From Promethearchaeota archaeon (GTDB taxonomy: Archaea > Asgardarchaeota > Lokiarchaeia > Sigyniarchaeales > SOKP01), in assembly GCA_016926735.1 (NCBI GenBank), contig JAFGOA010000105.1, positions 1 to 50,103 on the forward strand: a DNA stretch of 50,103 bases. Reading direction: 5' to 3'. This document shows, one piece after another, positions 34,481-43,234 of the stretch. The position numbers and the translations under genes were made by a program. How positions within the stretch are numbered: the first letter of the stretch is position 1; every line of letters starts with the position of its first letter. The notes under the pieces were generated by a model. The model saw nothing but the letters and a program-made list of their open reading frames with translations, was not told where the DNA came from and made no database searches.

Positions 34481-35836
34481 TTAATTAAGATTTTTATTTT
34501 TATATTCACTTTTAGAGGCCCCACAAACACATTTCCAATCTTTAGGTAAATCTTTGAAAAGAATTTCTTCTTTTGCTTCGTCGTATATATTTCCACATAT
34601 TTGACAAATCCATTCATATAGGTTGATTGCTTTTCTAAGTTCTTTATCTTCAACTTCCTTTTCGATATTCTTGTTAATATAAGGAATAGCATTTTTTTCT
34701 CCAAAAAGTATTGCACCTTTCAATTTATTATCTTTTAAAATAATTTTTTTATAACAATTACTTTTTTCATCGATATTTTTTAATATTTGCCAACCTGCAC
34801 CGATTAGATCTTTATCTTCAGGATCAAATATTCCAATTGAAGTTAGATCAATTCCTATAATTTTAAGTGTATTTTTAGGAATAGTCCCCTTATATTTTAC
34901 ATTTTTATTACCTAAAATAGAAGAAGCAACGATATTTGCTTGGTCAATACAAGCAGGAATTATTCCCCAAATTTGATTATTATATTCAATGCAATCGCCA
35001 ACAGCATAAATATCTTTTTGATTTGTTTCTAAATATTCATTTACAATAATTCCACGATTTGTATTTAATTCTGCTGATTTTGCTAGATCTATAGTTGGTG
35101 TAATCCCAGCTTGAATTAAAATCATATCTGCTTCAATTTGGCGTCCATCTTTAATTTTTATACCTTTAATAGAATTATTATCATTTAAAAGAATCTCCTC
35201 TGTCGTGGCGTTTAACTCAACTTTAATTCCAAGATTTTCAATTATTTCTCTTAACATTCCACCACAATCTATATCTAACTGCCGAGGTAACAATCTTGGA
35301 AAGAATTCAACAACAGTTGTATTTAAATTATAATCTTTAATTTGTTTTGCTAATTCCAATCCAAGTAATCCTCCTCCAATAATAACTACCTTTTTAATAC
35401 TATTATTTTTGATAAATTCTTGTATTTCTATAGCATTATCAATATTTCGAAGAGTGAAAACGCCATTTCCTAACATTTGATTTGCATTTTTAATAGATGG
35501 GATACTTGGCATACTTCCCGTAGCCAGAACAAGTTTATCATATGGAACTTTCTCTGTTTCACCCTTAATAATTAATTTTTTATTAATATGATCTATTTTT
35601 TCAACCTTTTTATTTAGAAAGGATTTAATATTATTTGATTTATACCAATCATCTTTAAAAATTATAAGATCATTAAAATTAAGCTTTTCATTAATTAATT
35701 CGGGAAGTTTTATCCGAGAATAGTATGGATAATTCTCTTGAGCATATATAATAATTTCTAAGTCTTTATCCAATGCACGTAAGTTCTTTGCAGTAAAGGT
35801 TCCAGCAATTCCATTCCCAATAATAACAATTCTCAT
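34481..35836 (-). CDS. NAD(P)H:rubredoxin oxidoreductase fused to a C-terminal rubredoxin domain
   Basis: About 451 residues from ATG 35836 (MRIVIIGNGIAGTFTAKNL); the in-frame extension to 35929 is hydrophobic and lacks homology sense. The FAD motif is near the N-terminus, the NAD motif is VVIIGGGLLGLELAKQI, and the second FAD site is IYAVGDCIEY, as in NirB-N/rubredoxin reductase proteins. Residues ~410-451 are a rubredoxin domain: WICQICGNIYDE, then LPKDWKCVCGASKSEY. The second Cys pair is C-x-C, not C-x2-C, because the usual Pro is missing, so iron binding may be altered. It probably feeds the free rubredoxin and flavodiiron protein encoded next to it. Confidence 0.88.
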   Translation of the reverse strand: MRIVIIGNGIAGTFTAKNLRALDKDLEIIIYAQENYPYYSRIKLPELINEKLNFNDLIIFKDDWYKSNNIKSFLNKKVEKIDHINKKLIIKGETEKVPYDKLVLATGSMPSIPSIKNANQMLGNGVFTLRNIDNAIEIQEFIKNNSIKKVVIIGGGLLGLELAKQIKDYNLNTTVVEFFPRLLPRQLDIDCGGMLREIIENLGIKVELNATTEEILLNDNNSIKGIKIKDGRQIEADMILIQAGITPTIDLAKSAELNTNRGIIVNEYLETNQKDIYAVGDCIEYNNQIWGIIPACIDQANIVASSILGNKNVKYKGTIPKNTLKIIGIDLTSIGIFDPEDKDLIGAGWQILKNIDEKSNCYKKIILKDNKLKGAILFGEKNAIPYINKNIEKEVEDKELRKAINLYEWICQICGNIYDEAKEEILFKDLPKDWKCVCGASKSEYKNKNLN

Positions 35837-36127
35837 ATTTCTATTTGGTCTTTTATAATATTTTAAGATTTTGATTATAGAAAAGAAGAGAATATAGATA
35901 AGATATATATAGTTGAAATAGGCCTTCAAATCTAATTATATCATAATTATAAAATAAACATAATTTTTGCTTTTATATTATTTATGGAAGAAAAATATGA
36001 TATTTTGAACATGTTCTGATTAATTAATATATAATCTAAAAGATTCTATTTTCTATAATTTAAAAAAAATATATTTTTTAATTCGAAATAATAAATTAAA
36101 AATTAACAAGGAATAATTGAAATAATC

Positions 36128-38032
36128 ATGGAAAAAGAAAGAATTTCTCATCATAAATCTGTACAAAAGATTTATGAAAGAATTAAAAAAGATAATATGA
36201 ACAATATTTGGGACCGTTATGAAGCACAAGGGATGGGTGGAGATCCTGATAAACGATGTCCATTTTGTTTAAAAGGTGCCAGATGTGATTTATGCTCTAA
36301 TGGTCCCTGTAGAGCAGACTCATCTATCGACAAACGGGGCGTATGTGGGATAACAGCAGATGGTATGGCTATGCGTATGATGCTTCTTAGAAATGTGATG
36401 GGAGCTTCAACATATCATTATCATACTGAAATGACTTTAAAAACCCTTAAGGCTACGATTAATGGAGAAACTCCATTTAAAATTAGTGACCCAGATAAAT
36501 TAAAAACTTTTGCGAATCGCCTTGGAATTAACACAAGTGGAAATGATAAAGAGATAGCACACAGATTATATAATTTTGTTCAAGAGGATTTTAAACGTTC
36601 TATTGATGAAATGAGCATTATAGTAGAATTGTTAGCACCAGAAGAAAGAAAAACGTTATGGAAAAAGCTAGGAATCTTTCCTGGAGGCATATATGGAGAG
36701 ATGATGTTATCTACAAGTTCCTGCTTAACAAATGTTGATGGAGATTATGTAAGTCTTGCTTTAAAGGCAATGCGTCTGGGGATTGCAATGGCATATCAAA
36801 GTCAAATAATAAATGAATATATTCAAGATATTCTATTTAATGTCCCTAAACCTCATAATTTCAGAGTTAATTTGGGAGTATTAGATCCTAACTATATTAA
36901 TATATTACCAAATGGACATGAACCATTCTTAGGTTTTGCGATGGTTCAATTAGCTCGTAAGCCAGAATGGCAGGAGAAAGCAAAATCTGTGGGAGCTAAA
37001 GGACTAAGAATTATCGCAAATATCGAAACCGGACAAGAAATGATCCAAAGATGGGAAATGGATGATGTTTTTTATGGATTTACTGGAAATTGGATCATGC
37101 AAGAAGCTGTATTAGCAAGTGGTTGTATTGATGTATTTGTTTGCGATATGAATTGTTCAATGCCTATAGATCCAAGATATTCAGAGAAATACAAATTTAA
37201 ATTAATTCCTGTTTCAGAATTAGTCTCATTTCAAGGGGTTAAAGAGCGATTGAATTATATCCCTAATAAAGCAGAAGAACAAGCTTCGAAATTATTACAA
37301 ATGGGAATTGATAATTTTAAAGAAAGACATGATAAAATAGAACCTATTATTGGATTAGATATGAATGAGGCAATGGTTGGTTTTTCTACAGAGAGTATAT
37401 TAGAAGCTTTAGGAGGAAAACTAGATCCATTATTAGATGCAATAAAAAAGGGTACTATACGAGGTGTTGCTGGTTTAGTTTCTTGTACAACATTACGAGA
37501 TTTTGGTCAAGATGTACATACAGTGAATATTGCAAAAGAATTAATTAAAAAAGATGTCTTAATACTTTCATTAGGTTGTGGTAATGGTGCTTTACAAGTC
37601 GCGGGATTATGTTCTCCAGAAGCGAAAAATTTAGCTGGACCAGGACTTAAAAATTTATGTGAAACACTTGGTGTTCCTCCTGTTTTAAGTTATGGAACGT
37701 GTACAGATACAGGACGATTGGCAGATTTAATTAATGCAATTTCGAGAGCATTAGGGGACGTTCCAATCCCAGATCTGCCTGTTATTGCAGCTGCTCCAGA
37801 ATATATGGAACAAAAAGCAACTATTGATGCAATTTTTGCTTTAGCATTTGGTCTTTATACATATGTTAATCCAATACCTACAGTTACAGGTGGTTCTGAT
37901 CTGGTTAAATTGCTTACAGTTGATTGTAAGGATATAACTGGAGGTATACTTCATGTGGAAATAGATGCAAAATTAGCTGTTGAAGCGATGTTGGATCATA
38001 TAGAGACTAATAGAAAAAAATTGGGAATTTAA
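36128..38032 (+). CDS. cooS: Anaerobic Ni-Fe carbon monoxide dehydrogenase catalytic subunit
   Basis: 634 residues, full length. The N-terminal Cys-rich region for clusters B and D is CPFCLKGARCDLCSNGPCRAD and RGVCGITADGMAMRMML. C-cluster ligands are seen in LPNGHEPFLG (His), FVCDMNCSMP, GLVSCTTLRDFG, SLGCGNGALQVAG and SYGTCTDTGRL; the catalytic Lys follows in GGSDLVKLL. It oxidises CO or reduces CO2 with ferredoxin. No acetyl-CoA synthase or hydrogenase gene is adjacent; the gene 90 bp downstream encodes a ferredoxin-type partner. Monofunctional CooS suggests CO detoxification or electron input rather than a complete Cdh complex. Confidence 0.95.
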   Translation: MEKERISHHKSVQKIYERIKKDNMNNIWDRYEAQGMGGDPDKRCPFCLKGARCDLCSNGPCRADSSIDKRGVCGITADGMAMRMMLLRNVMGASTYHYHTEMTLKTLKATINGETPFKISDPDKLKTFANRLGINTSGNDKEIAHRLYNFVQEDFKRSIDEMSIIVELLAPEERKTLWKKLGIFPGGIYGEMMLSTSSCLTNVDGDYVSLALKAMRLGIAMAYQSQIINEYIQDILFNVPKPHNFRVNLGVLDPNYINILPNGHEPFLGFAMVQLARKPEWQEKAKSVGAKGLRIIANIETGQEMIQRWEMDDVFYGFTGNWIMQEAVLASGCIDVFVCDMNCSMPIDPRYSEKYKFKLIPVSELVSFQGVKERLNYIPNKAEEQASKLLQMGIDNFKERHDKIEPIIGLDMNEAMVGFSTESILEALGGKLDPLLDAIKKGTIRGVAGLVSCTTLRDFGQDVHTVNIAKELIKKDVLILSLGCGNGALQVAGLCSPEAKNLAGPGLKNLCETLGVPPVLSYGTCTDTGRLADLINAISRALGDVPIPDLPVIAAAPEYMEQKATIDAIFALAFGLYTYVNPIPTVTGGSDLVKLLTVDCKDITGGILHVEIDAKLAVEAMLDHIETNRKKLGI

Positions 38033-38046
38033 TTTTTTTTTTTTTT
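38033..38046 (+). terminator. T-run after cooS
   Basis: About fourteen consecutive T directly after the stop codon; the downstream ferredoxin gene may therefore have its own promoter or depend on read-through. Confidence 0.45.
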
Positions 38047-38121
38047 AACATGTTCGCAGTTATGAATATAACATAATAAAGATGTTATAAAATTAAGAGT
38101 GTTATATGAGGTTTTATATAA

Positions 38122-38904
38122 ATGAGTATAGCAAATAAAAGTAAAAATATTAAAAGGAAAATAATTGAAATTAATGAGGATCTCTGCACTGGATGTGGAA
38201 ATTGTGTAGTTTCTTGTGCAGAGGGTGCACTGGAAATTATTGATGGAAAAGCTAAGGTAATAAATGATATTTTTTGCGATGGTCTTGGAGCCTGTATAGG
38301 AGAGTGCCCAGAAGGAGCTTTAGAAATAATTGAAAGAGAAGCTCCAGAATTTGATGAAAAAGCAGTAGAAGAGCATCTTGAAAACCAAAATATTATTGAA
38401 AAAAAAACAGATTTATTTGCAAATGAACCGGGAAATATTCCCTGTGGGTGTCCTGGATCTCAAACAATGAGTTTTAATAAATGTAATGATGATCAAGAGC
38501 AGATAACAGAAGGAAATATAAGCTCTCAATTAAGGAATTGGCCAATACAATTACACTTAATAAACCCTACAGCCCCATACTTTGAAAAAGCAGATGTTTT
38601 GATATCCGCAGATTGTGTTGCCTTTTCTTTAGGAGGATTTCACCCAGAATATCTTAAAGCAAAAGTGCTATCAATTGCTTGTCCAAAACTAGATCAAGCA
38701 CAAGAAAGCTATATCAATAAAATAACATCTTTAGTAGATGGTAGTAGTGTAAATACTCTAACTGTTATGACCATGGAAGTACCATGTTGTTCAGGATTAG
38801 TTCACCTTGTGAAAGAGGGTCTATCTCGAGCAAAAAGGAAGGTACCTATCAAATCAATTAAGGTTAGTTTGCAAGGTGAGATATTGCACGAAACTTGGCT
38901 TTAA
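38122..38904 (+). CDS. Ferredoxin-domain iron-sulfur protein, CooS partner
   Basis: 260 residues. The N-terminus holds two 4Fe-4S motifs, CTGCGNCVVSC and CDGLGACIGEC followed by PEGALEI. A linker with CGCPGS and a C-terminal ~120-residue domain with further Cys (ADCVAFSLGGFHPEY, SIACPKLDQA, EVPCCSGLV) follow. This arrangement is a known stand-alone electron-transfer protein found next to hydrogenases and CO dehydrogenases in anaerobes. It probably takes electrons from CooS. The exact partner is an inference from position (90 bp downstream). Confidence 0.85.
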   Translation: MSIANKSKNIKRKIIEINEDLCTGCGNCVVSCAEGALEIIDGKAKVINDIFCDGLGACIGECPEGALEIIEREAPEFDEKAVEEHLENQNIIEKKTDLFANEPGNIPCGCPGSQTMSFNKCNDDQEQITEGNISSQLRNWPIQLHLINPTAPYFEKADVLISADCVAFSLGGFHPEYLKAKVLSIACPKLDQAQESYINKITSLVDGSSVNTLTVMTMEVPCCSGLVHLVKEGLSRAKRKVPIKSIKVSLQGEILHETWL

Positions 38905-39051
38905 TGACCAAATAATTTTTTCAATAATATTAAAATATAAAAAATAATTATTTTATCAACTTATTTTTAAGAAATTACTAAAATCAAGCTTAAAACAAGA
39001 AAAATGATTAAATTTTAGATATAAATTTTATTATCATTTTTATATTATGGG

Positions 39052-39687
39052 TTATAATATTGAAATCGAGGATAATAACAAATCCAAAGAGAATTCGGTA
39101 AATACCTTCTCACTCATTGATATAAATTCTGTAAAAGATTCTCCGGATTGTGAAAGTTGTTGGAAAAATCCAGTTATTAAAAAAATAAGTGTATAGGTGG
39201 TTTTTTTAGGATCGATATTTGGGCGGATAGTTCCATCTTTTTGACCTATTTTAATTAATTCTGATAATTGGTTAAACATAAAAGTATCAAATTTACGGAA
39301 TTCTTTATAACTAATACTCTTTCCTCTATTCCTTTTTACATAACCAATATAAGTCATTAATTTGAAAATTTTTGGATTATTTTTATAAAAATCATAATAG
39401 GCTAAACATACATGATATATTTTATTAAATCCTGTATCACCCTTACTTAATGCTTTTTGACAATAATTATAAAGATTTTTAAATCCTTCTAAAGTAACAG
39501 CAAAATAGATATCTTCTTTACTTGGAAAATATTGATAGAGTGTTCTTTTTGTAAATTCAGACTCCTTAGCAATTTCATTCATGGTAACTTCATTATAATT
39601 TTTTTCTGAAAATAATTTTTCAGCTGCTAGAATCATCTCATTTTTTCTTACTTTTTTTTCTCGTTCTCTTCGTGTTAATTTTGACAT
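39052..39687 (-). CDS. TetR-family transcriptional regulator
   Basis: 211 residues. The N-terminal helix-turn-helix (ILAAEKLFSEKNYNEVTMNE, AKESEFTKRTLYQYFPSKED) is a strong TetR match; residues ~60-211 are an all-helical ligand domain. It is divergent from the flavoprotein operon at 39782 with 94 bp between, which contains an inverted repeat GTATAC-N5-GTATAC. It probably represses itself and that operon; the ligand is unknown. Confidence 0.9.
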   Translation of the reverse strand: MSKLTRREREKKVRKNEMILAAEKLFSEKNYNEVTMNEIAKESEFTKRTLYQYFPSKEDIYFAVTLEGFKNLYNYCQKALSKGDTGFNKIYHVCLAYYDFYKNNPKIFKLMTYIGYVKRNRGKSISYKEFRKFDTFMFNQLSELIKIGQKDGTIRPNIDPKKTTYTLIFLITGFFQQLSQSGESFTEFISMSEKVFTEFSLDLLLSSISIL

Positions 39688-39740
39688 TTTTCCTCATAAA
39701 ATATAATGATAGAAATGTTTATATACTTTGCGTTGCTTTT

Positions 39741-39757
39741 GTATACTATGGGTATAC
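39741..39757. promoter_or_regulatory. Candidate TetR operator (inverted repeat)
   Basis: GTATAC-TATGG-GTATAC lies between the divergent TetR and flavoprotein genes, 25 bp upstream of the ATG at 39782. A further half site ATATAC is at 39721. Confidence 0.55.
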
Positions 39758-39781
39758 TTAACACAAAAAGGTGAAAAAAAT

Positions 39782-40492
39782 ATGAAAATTGTTGGTATTA
39801 TCAGTAGTCCAAATAAATATGGGAACACAGCAACATTAGTAAGAACTGCTCTAAAAGCAGCTGAAGAAGAAGGATTGAAAACTGAAGAGATTTTCCTTGA
39901 TAAATATAATATAAAATATTGTAGAGGATGTCTTAGTTGTATGTCAACAGGAAAATGTATAATCTCTGATGATGATTTTAAGAAATTATATAATATTATA
40001 TTGAATGCAGATGGAGTAATTTTGGGGGCTCCAAATTATGGATATTCGATGAATGCAATTATGAGAACTTTTTTAGAAAGATTTGGTCTTTTTGAATTCA
40101 TGACCTCTAATTCCTTTGGAGGTAAATATGTTGCTGGGATTGCAACTTCAGGAGGGAAAAAAGGCGTTATTAAAGTTGCAAAATCGACAATAAACATAGC
40201 TAAATCAGCAATGTTTAAAAGAGGATTTGTTTCAGGATATTTGGGTGTAGCAACAAGAGGAGAACATATCAAAAATAATAAGAAATCTTTATATAAAGCA
40301 ATGAAACTGGGATTAAAGATTGCTTTAGATATCAAAGGAAAACAAAAATACAAATATCAAAATATTTCAGGAAGATTCATGAACAAAATACTGATAAAAC
40401 CTATGTTCAAAAAAGTTATATTAAAAAATAAAGAGAGAAATATGAAAGCAATTTATGAAAACTTGAAAGAAAGGGGTTTAATTGAAGCATAA
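39782..40492 (+). CDS. Iron-sulfur flavoprotein (NADPH-dependent FMN reductase fold)
   Basis: 236 residues from ATG 39782, preceded by AAAGGTG; an upstream in-frame start at 39728 would overlap the promoter and is rejected. The flavodoxin-like fold starts with VGIISSPNKYGNTATLVRTA. The cluster motif is C-x2-C-x2-C-x5-C (CRGCLSCMSTGKC), that of archaeal iron-sulfur flavoprotein (Isf), which reduces O2 and peroxide. FMN contacts in GAPNYGYSMNAIMRTFLER and GIATSGGKKG follow. It is likely controlled by the adjacent TetR, and is 15 bp upstream of a membrane protein gene. Confidence 0.85.
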   Translation: MKIVGIISSPNKYGNTATLVRTALKAAEEEGLKTEEIFLDKYNIKYCRGCLSCMSTGKCIISDDDFKKLYNIILNADGVILGAPNYGYSMNAIMRTFLERFGLFEFMTSNSFGGKYVAGIATSGGKKGVIKVAKSTINIAKSAMFKRGFVSGYLGVATRGEHIKNNKKSLYKAMKLGLKIALDIKGKQKYKYQNISGRFMNKILIKPMFKKVILKNKERNMKAIYENLKERGLIEA

Positions 40493-40507
40493 GTTAGGAG
40501 TGAAACC

Positions 40508-41059
40508 ATGATAATAATAAATAATTCTTTTTATCTATCTCAAAAATCGTTAAAATACATGACAATCATTGGTTTTTTGATTTTTCTTGTTGTTACACCA
40601 ATTATGATGTATTTCTATGAAATATCAAATTATCCAGTTAATTTTTTTGAAAGTCAATTATCATTTGATGGAAACATAATAAAAGCTCATTATACTTTAA
40701 TGAATAGAAATGAAATAAATCTCTATAAACTCGCAAATATATTTGATTATTTTTTTTTGATTTCTATGGGCGTTATTCGTTTTTCTGTATGTATAAGAAT
40801 CAAAAGGAGATTCGATAATAACTCCATGTTGAAAAAGATTGGCAATCTTTTTATCATTTTGGGCATTTTAAGCACAATTTTCGATGGTTTAGAAAATATT
40901 TTTATTCTTTTAATGGCTAATGATCCAATAGCTTTTCCTAATTGGTATGCATTGATTCATTCTTGGTTTGCATTTTTAAAATATATATTAATGTTTGGAG
41001 TCATGGTTTGGATACCAATAGGATTGATATTTAGTTCAATATATTTTAAAAATAAATAA
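40508..41059 (+). CDS. Four-helix membrane protein of unknown function
   Basis: 183 residues preceded by a good Shine-Dalgarno (AGGAGTG). Helices lie at ~20-38, ~75-93, ~108-128 and ~145-175. A soluble loop of ~35 residues (EISNYPVNFFESQLSFDGNI) follows helix 1. I do not recognise the family; the loop/helix pattern, with NFFESQLSFDG before a conserved-looking YTLMNRNEINLYKLANIFDY, recalls small proteins encoded beside TetR regulators. It is co-transcribed with the iron-sulfur flavoprotein. Confidence 0.65.
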   Translation: MIIINNSFYLSQKSLKYMTIIGFLIFLVVTPIMMYFYEISNYPVNFFESQLSFDGNIIKAHYTLMNRNEINLYKLANIFDYFFLISMGVIRFSVCIRIKRRFDNNSMLKKIGNLFIILGILSTIFDGLENIFILLMANDPIAFPNWYALIHSWFAFLKYILMFGVMVWIPIGLIFSSIYFKNK

Positions 41060-41064
41060 TTTTT

Positions 41065-41718
41065 TTAAATATCCAACATAATTTTTTTTTTAATTATTTT
41101 TCTCAACATAACAGATAAAGCAGATTTAGATTTACCAAGTTTATTAGCTAAATTTTCTAAAGAAATTTCACGTGGAATTTCAAAAAAACCTTCATTAATT
41201 GCAGTATTTAGGACTTTTAATTCATCAAAATTTAGTTTATTTTCTTCTTTCTCAAGAGTATAGGGAGAATTACCTATTTTTAATAAGATATACTCCATTT
41301 TTTTTTCTTCAAAAAGATTTAGTAAATTATTAATTCTATCTCTTGTAGAAATTAATCTCCAATATGCATAACCTTCTTTTACATTAATTGGAAAATCAAC
41401 AAGTACACCGCATTTGATTACTGCATATAATAGATATGGATCTTTTGTTTTTACATTAAATTTTATAAAATTTTCATTTTTCTCTATAAGATTAAATTCA
41501 TAAACAGAATCATGATTCTGAATAACTTTAATAATAGAATCTATATCATAATAGATAATATTAATTAGTGCATTGCCAATTGACCTTTCCAAATCATAAG
41601 GAAGAAAATTTATAATTTCCATCCTAATATCTTTAAATTTTTTGAAAATTTCAGAAATCCATATTTTATCTGGAAATTTTATTTTTATTCTTGCAAGAGC
41701 AGGTTTTTTTGTATCCAT
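41065..41718 (-). CDS. HTH_10-type (bacterio-opsin-activator-like) transcriptional regulator
   Basis: 217 residues. A ~155-residue N-terminal sensor region precedes a C-terminal HTH_10 domain: LNTAINEGFFEIPREISLEN, then LANKLGKSKSALSVMLRKII. This domain is characteristic of archaea. The gene is divergent from the Isf-like gene at 41795 (76 bp gap), which it may control; it also ends 6 bp from the membrane protein gene, convergently. The ligand is unknown. Confidence 0.85.
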   Translation of the reverse strand: MDTKKPALARIKIKFPDKIWISEIFKKFKDIRMEIINFLPYDLERSIGNALINIIYYDIDSIIKVIQNHDSVYEFNLIEKNENFIKFNVKTKDPYLLYAVIKCGVLVDFPINVKEGYAYWRLISTRDRINNLLNLFEEKKMEYILLKIGNSPYTLEKEENKLNFDELKVLNTAINEGFFEIPREISLENLANKLGKSKSALSVMLRKIIKKKIMLDI

Positions 41719-41794
41719 CTTTTATGTCTAAATTAAAATGATTTTTAATATTTTATTTGTATTAATTATAAAAAAAAAGAGTTTTTGATAAAAT

Positions 41795-42388
41795 TTGTCT
41801 AATGATGATTATTTATTAGGAATTTGTGGAAGTCCACGATCACAAGGTACAGAATATGCAATAAAATATGCTATTAATTATTTAAAAGAGAAATATGATT
41901 ATACATCGGAGTTTTGGACTGTTAAAAATAAAGATATCAAGTTTTGTATTCATTGTGACTACTGTATAAAAGAAAAGAAAGGATGTATTCATAAAGATGA
42001 TATGCAAGAATTATATATAAAATTAGAGCACGCAAAGGTTATCCTTATTGGAACTCCAGTATTTCAAGGGACAATCTCAGGTCAAATAAAAGTTATCATG
42101 GATAGATGCCGTGCAATTGTGGCAAAGAATCCCAAAATTTTTAAAAATAAAATTGGAATAGCATTAGCCGTTGGGGGAGATAGAAATGGAGGACAAGAAA
42201 TTGCTATAAGAACAATCTTAGATTTCTATCAACAAAATCATATGATCTGCGTTTCTGGAGGTGCTTTTGGTGCTAATTTAGGAGCATGTTTATGGAGTAA
42301 TGATGAAGGTAAGAAAGGTATTGAGAGTGATAAAGAGGGATTAAGATCAATAAGGAAAGTACTTAAAAGAATGATAGAATTTGTATAG
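41795..42388 (+). CDS. Iron-sulfur flavoprotein (FMN reductase fold), second copy
   Basis: 197 residues from TTG 41795 (no ATG fits before the fold). The flavin loop is GICGSPRSQGTEYAIKYAI; the cluster motif is C-x2-C-x2-C-x6-C (CIHCDYCIKEKKGC). GTPVFQGTISGQIKVIMDR and LAVGGDRNGGQEIAIRTIL are further FMN-reductase features. Only ~30% similar by eye to the copy at 39782. A probable oxidative-stress or electron-carrier flavoprotein, perhaps under the adjacent HTH_10 regulator. Confidence 0.85.
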   Translation: MSNDDYLLGICGSPRSQGTEYAIKYAINYLKEKYDYTSEFWTVKNKDIKFCIHCDYCIKEKKGCIHKDDMQELYIKLEHAKVILIGTPVFQGTISGQIKVIMDRCRAIVAKNPKIFKNKIGIALAVGGDRNGGQEIAIRTILDFYQQNHMICVSGGAFGANLGACLWSNDEGKKGIESDKEGLRSIRKVLKRMIEFV

Positions 42389-42425
42389 AATTAACCAAAA
42401 ATTTAAGATTATATTTTAAAAAAAA

Positions 42426-42722
42426 CTATTTATCTAAAAATAATTCTTTTGCTTTCTTCTCTCTTAATCCAGAGATACCCCAAAGTTCTTTAAAATAATA
42501 TTTTCCTTGATATATTACTACTGGAGTATTAACTACACAACTATCTTTATCACAGAATGTTTTTATAAAATTAACGTCTTGTACTAATTGATGGACAAAT
42601 TCCTCATCCTCAAGATCTTTTTCTATATATTTTACACTATTTTTGTTCATCCATTCTTTTAATTCATGACATCGGTTGCAACCCTTCTTAGTAATTACTA
42701 TCGGAACTTTCATTTCAGTCAT
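42426..42722 (-). CDS. Glutaredoxin-like protein with CNRC site
   Basis: 98 residues. A thioredoxin-fold start (VPIVITKKGCNRCHELKEWM) with redox motif C-x-x-C = CNRC, a cis-Pro strand (VVNTPVVIYQGKYY) and a closing helix. An inserted FCDKDSCVV adds two more Cys that may form a second disulfide. It is opposite in strand to the next glutaredoxin-like gene, 184 bp away. Confidence 0.75.
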   Translation of the reverse strand: MTEMKVPIVITKKGCNRCHELKEWMNKNSVKYIEKDLEDEEFVHQLVQDVNFIKTFCDKDSCVVNTPVVIYQGKYYFKELWGISGLREKKAKELFLDK

Positions 42723-42906
42723 AATACATGTTTATTGTAAAAAGCTTAAAAATCTGTCTTTTTGTAATTATAAAATAAAAAAATATGTAAATATAAATTT
42801 AAATTGATATAAAAATGAATAAATAAATTATAAAGAATAGATATAATTAATTTATTAATCTTACAATTACAAAAAAGATATATTTCAAAAAAAAAGGATT
42901 TTACAT

Positions 42907-43233
42907 ATGGATAAAAAGGAGATTCCAGATTTTATTGAGCAATTCACCAAACATGTCGAAGGAAAGAATGATAAAAAAAATATTTTAGCATTTACATTAT
43001 CTACTTGCCAGTGGTGTAAAAAATGTAAGAGATATTTGGATGATAAAAACATTAAATATAGATACATAGATGTTGATCAAATAAGTTCTGAGAATAAAGG
43101 TAAAATATTGGAATTCTTAAAAGAAAATTATGATACTCGAATTTCATACCCTTTTATTGTCTGCGATGATAAATTTATCGTAGGATATGATCCAAATAAA
43201 TATGATGAAATGTTTGATGTAGGAGAAAAATAA
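42907..43233 (+). CDS. Glutaredoxin-like protein paired with ferredoxin:thioredoxin reductase
   Basis: 108 residues. After a charged N-terminus, the fold has ILAFTLSTCQWCKKCKRYLD with active motif CQWC plus a nearby third Cys, DVDQISSENKGKILEFLKEN, and cis-Pro in RISYPFIVCDDKFIVGYDPN. It ends 1 bp before the start of the FTR catalytic-chain gene, so it is very likely the reductase's direct substrate. Analogous Grx-FTR pairs occur in methanogens. Start ATG 42907. Confidence 0.85.
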   Translation: MDKKEIPDFIEQFTKHVEGKNDKKNILAFTLSTCQWCKKCKRYLDDKNIKYRYIDVDQISSENKGKILEFLKENYDTRISYPFIVCDDKFIVGYDPNKYDEMFDVGEK

Positions 43234-43234
43234 T

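Noticed and set aside
34477-34716. 79-codon frame overlapping the rubredoxin-domain end
   Set aside because: It is an alternate frame of the rubredoxin reductase C-terminus; the annotated frame has clear motifs.
39728-39781. Upstream start for the iron-sulfur flavoprotein
   Set aside because: It would translate through the TetR operator and promoter; ATG 39782 has a Shine-Dalgarno-like AAAGGTG and begins the flavodoxin fold exactly.
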